Assembly: GCA_900321905.1 (NCBI GenBank) | Contig: ONXZ01000013.1 | Coordinates: forward strand, 1 to 14,662 | Reading direction: 5' to 3' | Origin: an uncultured Eubacteriales bacterium | GTDB lineage: Bacteria; Bacillota; Clostridia; Oscillospirales; Acutalibacteraceae | Length of the DNA: 14,662 bases | Part shown: piece by piece, positions 13,039 through 14,662 of the stretch | Layout of the letters: every line of letters begins with the position of its first letter | Position numbering within the stretch: the stretch's first letter is position 1 | Position numbers and translations under genes: made by a program | The notes under the pieces: generated by a model | The model's input: only the letters and a program-made list of their open reading frames with translations | Told to the model about the DNA's origin: nothing | The model's database searches: none

Positions 13039-13940
13039 TACTGCTCACCTCCGTCCTGATTTTCAGAGGATATTTCGGCAGCGTCCTCAACAACTTCTGC
13101 TGTTTCTTCAGGTTCTGCCGCGTCGGCGCCGTTTTCAGCCTCGTCGATGTTGTTAACCATCTCCTCAAGGTTGTCAAAAACTTCGCTGACATTGTCCTGC
13201 TTAACGTCCTCTTCGTAGTAGAACATATCGGTGATTTTTTCCTGCTCCTGTGATTTGAACTTTGCAAACGTCGGGTCAGGTGTGTCGGACACAACAGCGC
13301 CGTTTTGTATAACGATAACTCGCCTCTGGAACGAGCGCACAAGTTCGTGCTCGTGCGTTACCATAACAACGGTTGTGCCGGAGTTATTGATTTTTGTAAG
13401 CAGGTCAACAATCTCGTGGCTCATCTCAGGGTCTACGTTACCTGTAGGCTCGTCCGCAATGATGAGGTCAGGGTTGTTAACAAGCGCTCTTGCAAGCGAT
13501 ACACGCTGCGCCTCGCCGCCTGAAAGTTCGTTTGGCATTGAGCGCGCTTTTTTTGAAAGACCGACAAGGTTGAGAATGTAGGGAACACGCTTCCTGATTT
13601 CAGCCTCTTTAGCGCCGATAACACGCATTGCAAATGCAACGTTGTCGTACACGGTCATCTTAGGAATAATTCTGAAATCCTGAAAAACTATGCCCATAGT
13701 TCTTCTGTAATACGGTACTTTGCGTTTTTTAAGCGTCGAAGATGAGTAGCCGTTAACGATAACTTCGCCCTCGGTCGGCTTTTCTTCGTGCATAATAAGT
13801 TTTAAGAATGTACTTTTACCGGCACCTGACGCTCCGACTACGAATACAAATTCGCCGTCCTCAATCTTGATGTTAACACTGTCGAGTGCCTTTGTGCCGT
13901 TGCTGTCATAAATTTTAGTGACATCTTTAAATTCTATCAC
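13038..13940 (-). CDS. ftsE: Cell division ATP-binding protein FtsE with acidic C-terminal tail
   Basis: A 300-residue ABC ATPase starting at GTG 13940, with AGGAG (13953-13949) 8 bases upstream. All ATPase motifs are intact: Walker A GASGAGKST (36-44), Q-loop Q87 in VFQDFR, signature LSGGE (139-143), Walker B LIIADEP (159-165) and H-loop H196. It ends the conserved FtsE core at about residue 228, the whole length of typical FtsE. The last 70 or so residues are an extra, very acidic, low-complexity tail (for example EPEETAEVVEDAAE). It drives FtsX. The tail may interact with a division partner or be a disordered regulatory segment; nothing in sequence decides this. Confidence 0.95.
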   Translation of the reverse strand: MIEFKDVTKIYDSNGTKALDSVNIKIEDGEFVFVVGASGAGKSTFLKLIMHEEKPTEGEVIVNGYSSSTLKKRKVPYYRRTMGIVFQDFRIIPKMTVYDNVAFAMRVIGAKEAEIRKRVPYILNLVGLSKKARSMPNELSGGEAQRVSLARALVNNPDLIIADEPTGNVDPEMSHEIVDLLTKINNSGTTVVMVTHEHELVRSFQRRVIVIQNGAVVSDTPDPTFAKFKSQEQEKITDMFYYEEDVKQDNVSEVFDNLEEMVNNIDEAENGADAAEPEETAEVVEDAAEISSENQDGGEQ

Positions 13941-13969
13941 AGCTTTTTCTCCTAACTAATTTATTGGAA

Positions 13970-13994
13970 GGCGCACTTATAGCAGGGCGCACTT
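13970..13994 (-). repeat. Direct repeat in the ftsE 5' leader
   Basis: GGCGCACTT occurs twice on the plus strand (13970-13978 and 13986-13994), 16 bp period, between the predicted ftsE start site and its ribosome site. It may be a regulator site or an RNA element; it may also be chance. Confidence 0.4.
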
Positions 13995-14011
13995 CTATTT
14001 ATACGTTTTTT

Positions 14012-14040
14012 ACTATACACCTGTTTTTATCAAGTTTCAA
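14012..14040 (-). promoter_or_regulatory. Promoter of the ftsE-ftsX-M23 operon
   Basis: TTGAAA (14040-14035), 17 bp, TATAGT (14017-14012), predicted start about 14005, leaving a leader of about 65 bases before the GTG at 13940. Confidence 0.7.
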
Positions 14041-14068
14041 GTCTTTTGTGTTATTTTTTTGTAAATTT

Positions 14069-14085
14069 TGTAACTTTTTTGTAAA
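14069..14085 (+). promoter_or_regulatory. Putative WalR (YycF) box upstream of the ftsE promoter
   Basis: TGTAAC-TTTTT-TGTAAA exactly fits the WalR consensus TGTWAH-N5-TGTWAH. It lies about 64-80 bases upstream of the predicted ftsE start. Further TGTAA hexamers sit at 14060 and 14102, the latter two 11-bp turns away from 14080. The region is T-rich, so a chance match is possible. Confidence 0.5.
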
Positions 14086-14177
14086 TCTGTCAACAACGTA
14101 ATGTAAACACTCTGCAAAATAGGTCAAAATGTGCAAAAATCCATAGCGAAATCAATCTTTTCTTTATATTATGTTAA

Positions 14178-14206
14178 TTGACTTTGATTTTATATAAGGT
14201 TATAAT
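14178..14206 (+). promoter_or_regulatory. Promoter of rpe
   Basis: TTGACT (14178-14183), 17 bp, perfect TATAAT (14201-14206), then GAGCGGAG (14223-14230) ahead of the ATG at 14237. The 296-base divergent region between ftsE and rpe otherwise holds only the ftsE signals. Confidence 0.85.
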
Positions 14207-14236
14207 ATTTTAACAACAAACAGAGCGGAGCAGAAT

Positions 14237-14662
14237 ATGGATATTAAAATCTCACCGTCAATTCTATCAAGCGACTATGCAAATCTTGAATCGGAACTTC
14301 GCCGTATCAGCGGCGCCGATATGATACATATCGACGTTATGGACGGCCACTTTGTGCCGAATATTACAATCGGTATGCCTGTTATCAAGGCGCTGAAGGC
14401 AGTGTGCGACATACCGTTTGACGTGCATCTTATGATTAGTAATCCCTATGATTATATTGACTCGTTTGCAAAGGCGGGCGCGGATATAATCTGCTTTCAT
14501 ATCGAGAGCGAGAGCAACGTTGCCGCAACGATTGACAGGATACTTTATCTCGGCAAAAAAGCGGCTATCGCAATTAAACCCGACACACCTGTGGACAGCG
14601 TTCTGCCGTATCTTGACAAACTCGATATGGTGCTTGTAATGACTGTTGAGCCGGGGTTCGGC
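14237..14662 (+). CDS. rpe: Ribulose-phosphate 3-epimerase (3' end outside window)
   Basis: The first 142 residues of an enzyme that is usually about 215-220 residues long. It interconverts ribulose 5-phosphate and xylulose 5-phosphate in the pentose phosphate pathway, in the cytosol, with a TIM-barrel fold and a divalent metal. Visible motifs: KISPSILSSD (4-13), the metal-binding HIDVMDGHFVPN (31-42, H31 and D33), the second metal His in DVHLM (H63), AIKPDTPV in the middle, and VEPGFG at the window end. The second catalytic Asp near residue 175 is beyond the window. It is not coupled to ftsE, which is divergent. Confidence 0.96.
   Translation, partial: MDIKISPSILSSDYANLESELRRISGADMIHIDVMDGHFVPNITIGMPVIKALKAVCDIPFDVHLMISNPYDYIDSFAKAGADIICFHIESESNVAATIDRILYLGKKAAIAIKPDTPVDSVLPYLDKLDMVLVMTVEPGFG

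Noticed and set aside
1..14662. tRNA or rRNA genes
   Set aside because: No cloverleaf-type or rRNA-like sequence was seen in the gaps between genes on either strand.

Overview
The window looks like a chromosomal stretch of a low-to-mid GC, spore-forming-lineage Firmicute of the class Clostridia, probably Ruminococcaceae/Oscillospiraceae-like. The grounds are a SpoVT regulator, an rpsF-ssb-rpsR cluster, an ftsE-ftsX-M23 hydrolase cluster, strong AGGAGG-type ribosome binding sites, near-consensus sigma-A promoters, frequent GTG starts, and short hairpin repeats of the kind scattered through gut clostridial genomes. The species cannot be named from sequence alone.

Layout. 1-126: 3' end of an unrecognised gene, then a terminator. 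261-2647 (+): two-gene unit of an ECF sigma factor and a membrane-anchored beta-propeller protein that may be its sensor or anti-sigma partner. 2654-2860: a bidirectional hairpin, then a minus-strand stretch with its own promoter and repeated hairpin modules that I read as a candidate small RNA. 2960-3496 (-): spoVT. 3675-5204 (+): secreted LRR/Cys-His repeat surface protein with an SPVTG sorting-type tail. 5271-7342 (-): operon of a six-TM membrane protein and a stand-alone condensation-domain acyltransferase, behind a perfect consensus promoter. 7503-8500 (-): rpsF-ssb-rpsR with consensus promoter, structured leader and terminator. 8615-8720: dense hairpin repeat. 8720-10285 (-): CLC chloride/proton exchanger with an RCK_C tail, apparently leaderless. 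10334-10778: gene-free patchwork of hairpins whose outer hairpins covary, possibly a non-autonomous IS200/IS605-like element. 10839-13940 (-): ftsE-ftsX-M23 hydrolase operon. 14237-14662 (+): 5' part of rpe.

How it fits together. The ftsE-ftsX-M23 operon is a complete ABC-gated peptidoglycan hydrolase module (ATPase, permease, coiled-coil effector), and a perfect WalR-type box lies upstream of its promoter. The rpsF operon is standard translation/replication housekeeping. The most interesting less-described items are the sigma/beta-propeller pair, the candidate RNA beside spoVT, the acyltransferase/membrane protein operon, and the covarying end hairpins of the element beside the CLC gene.
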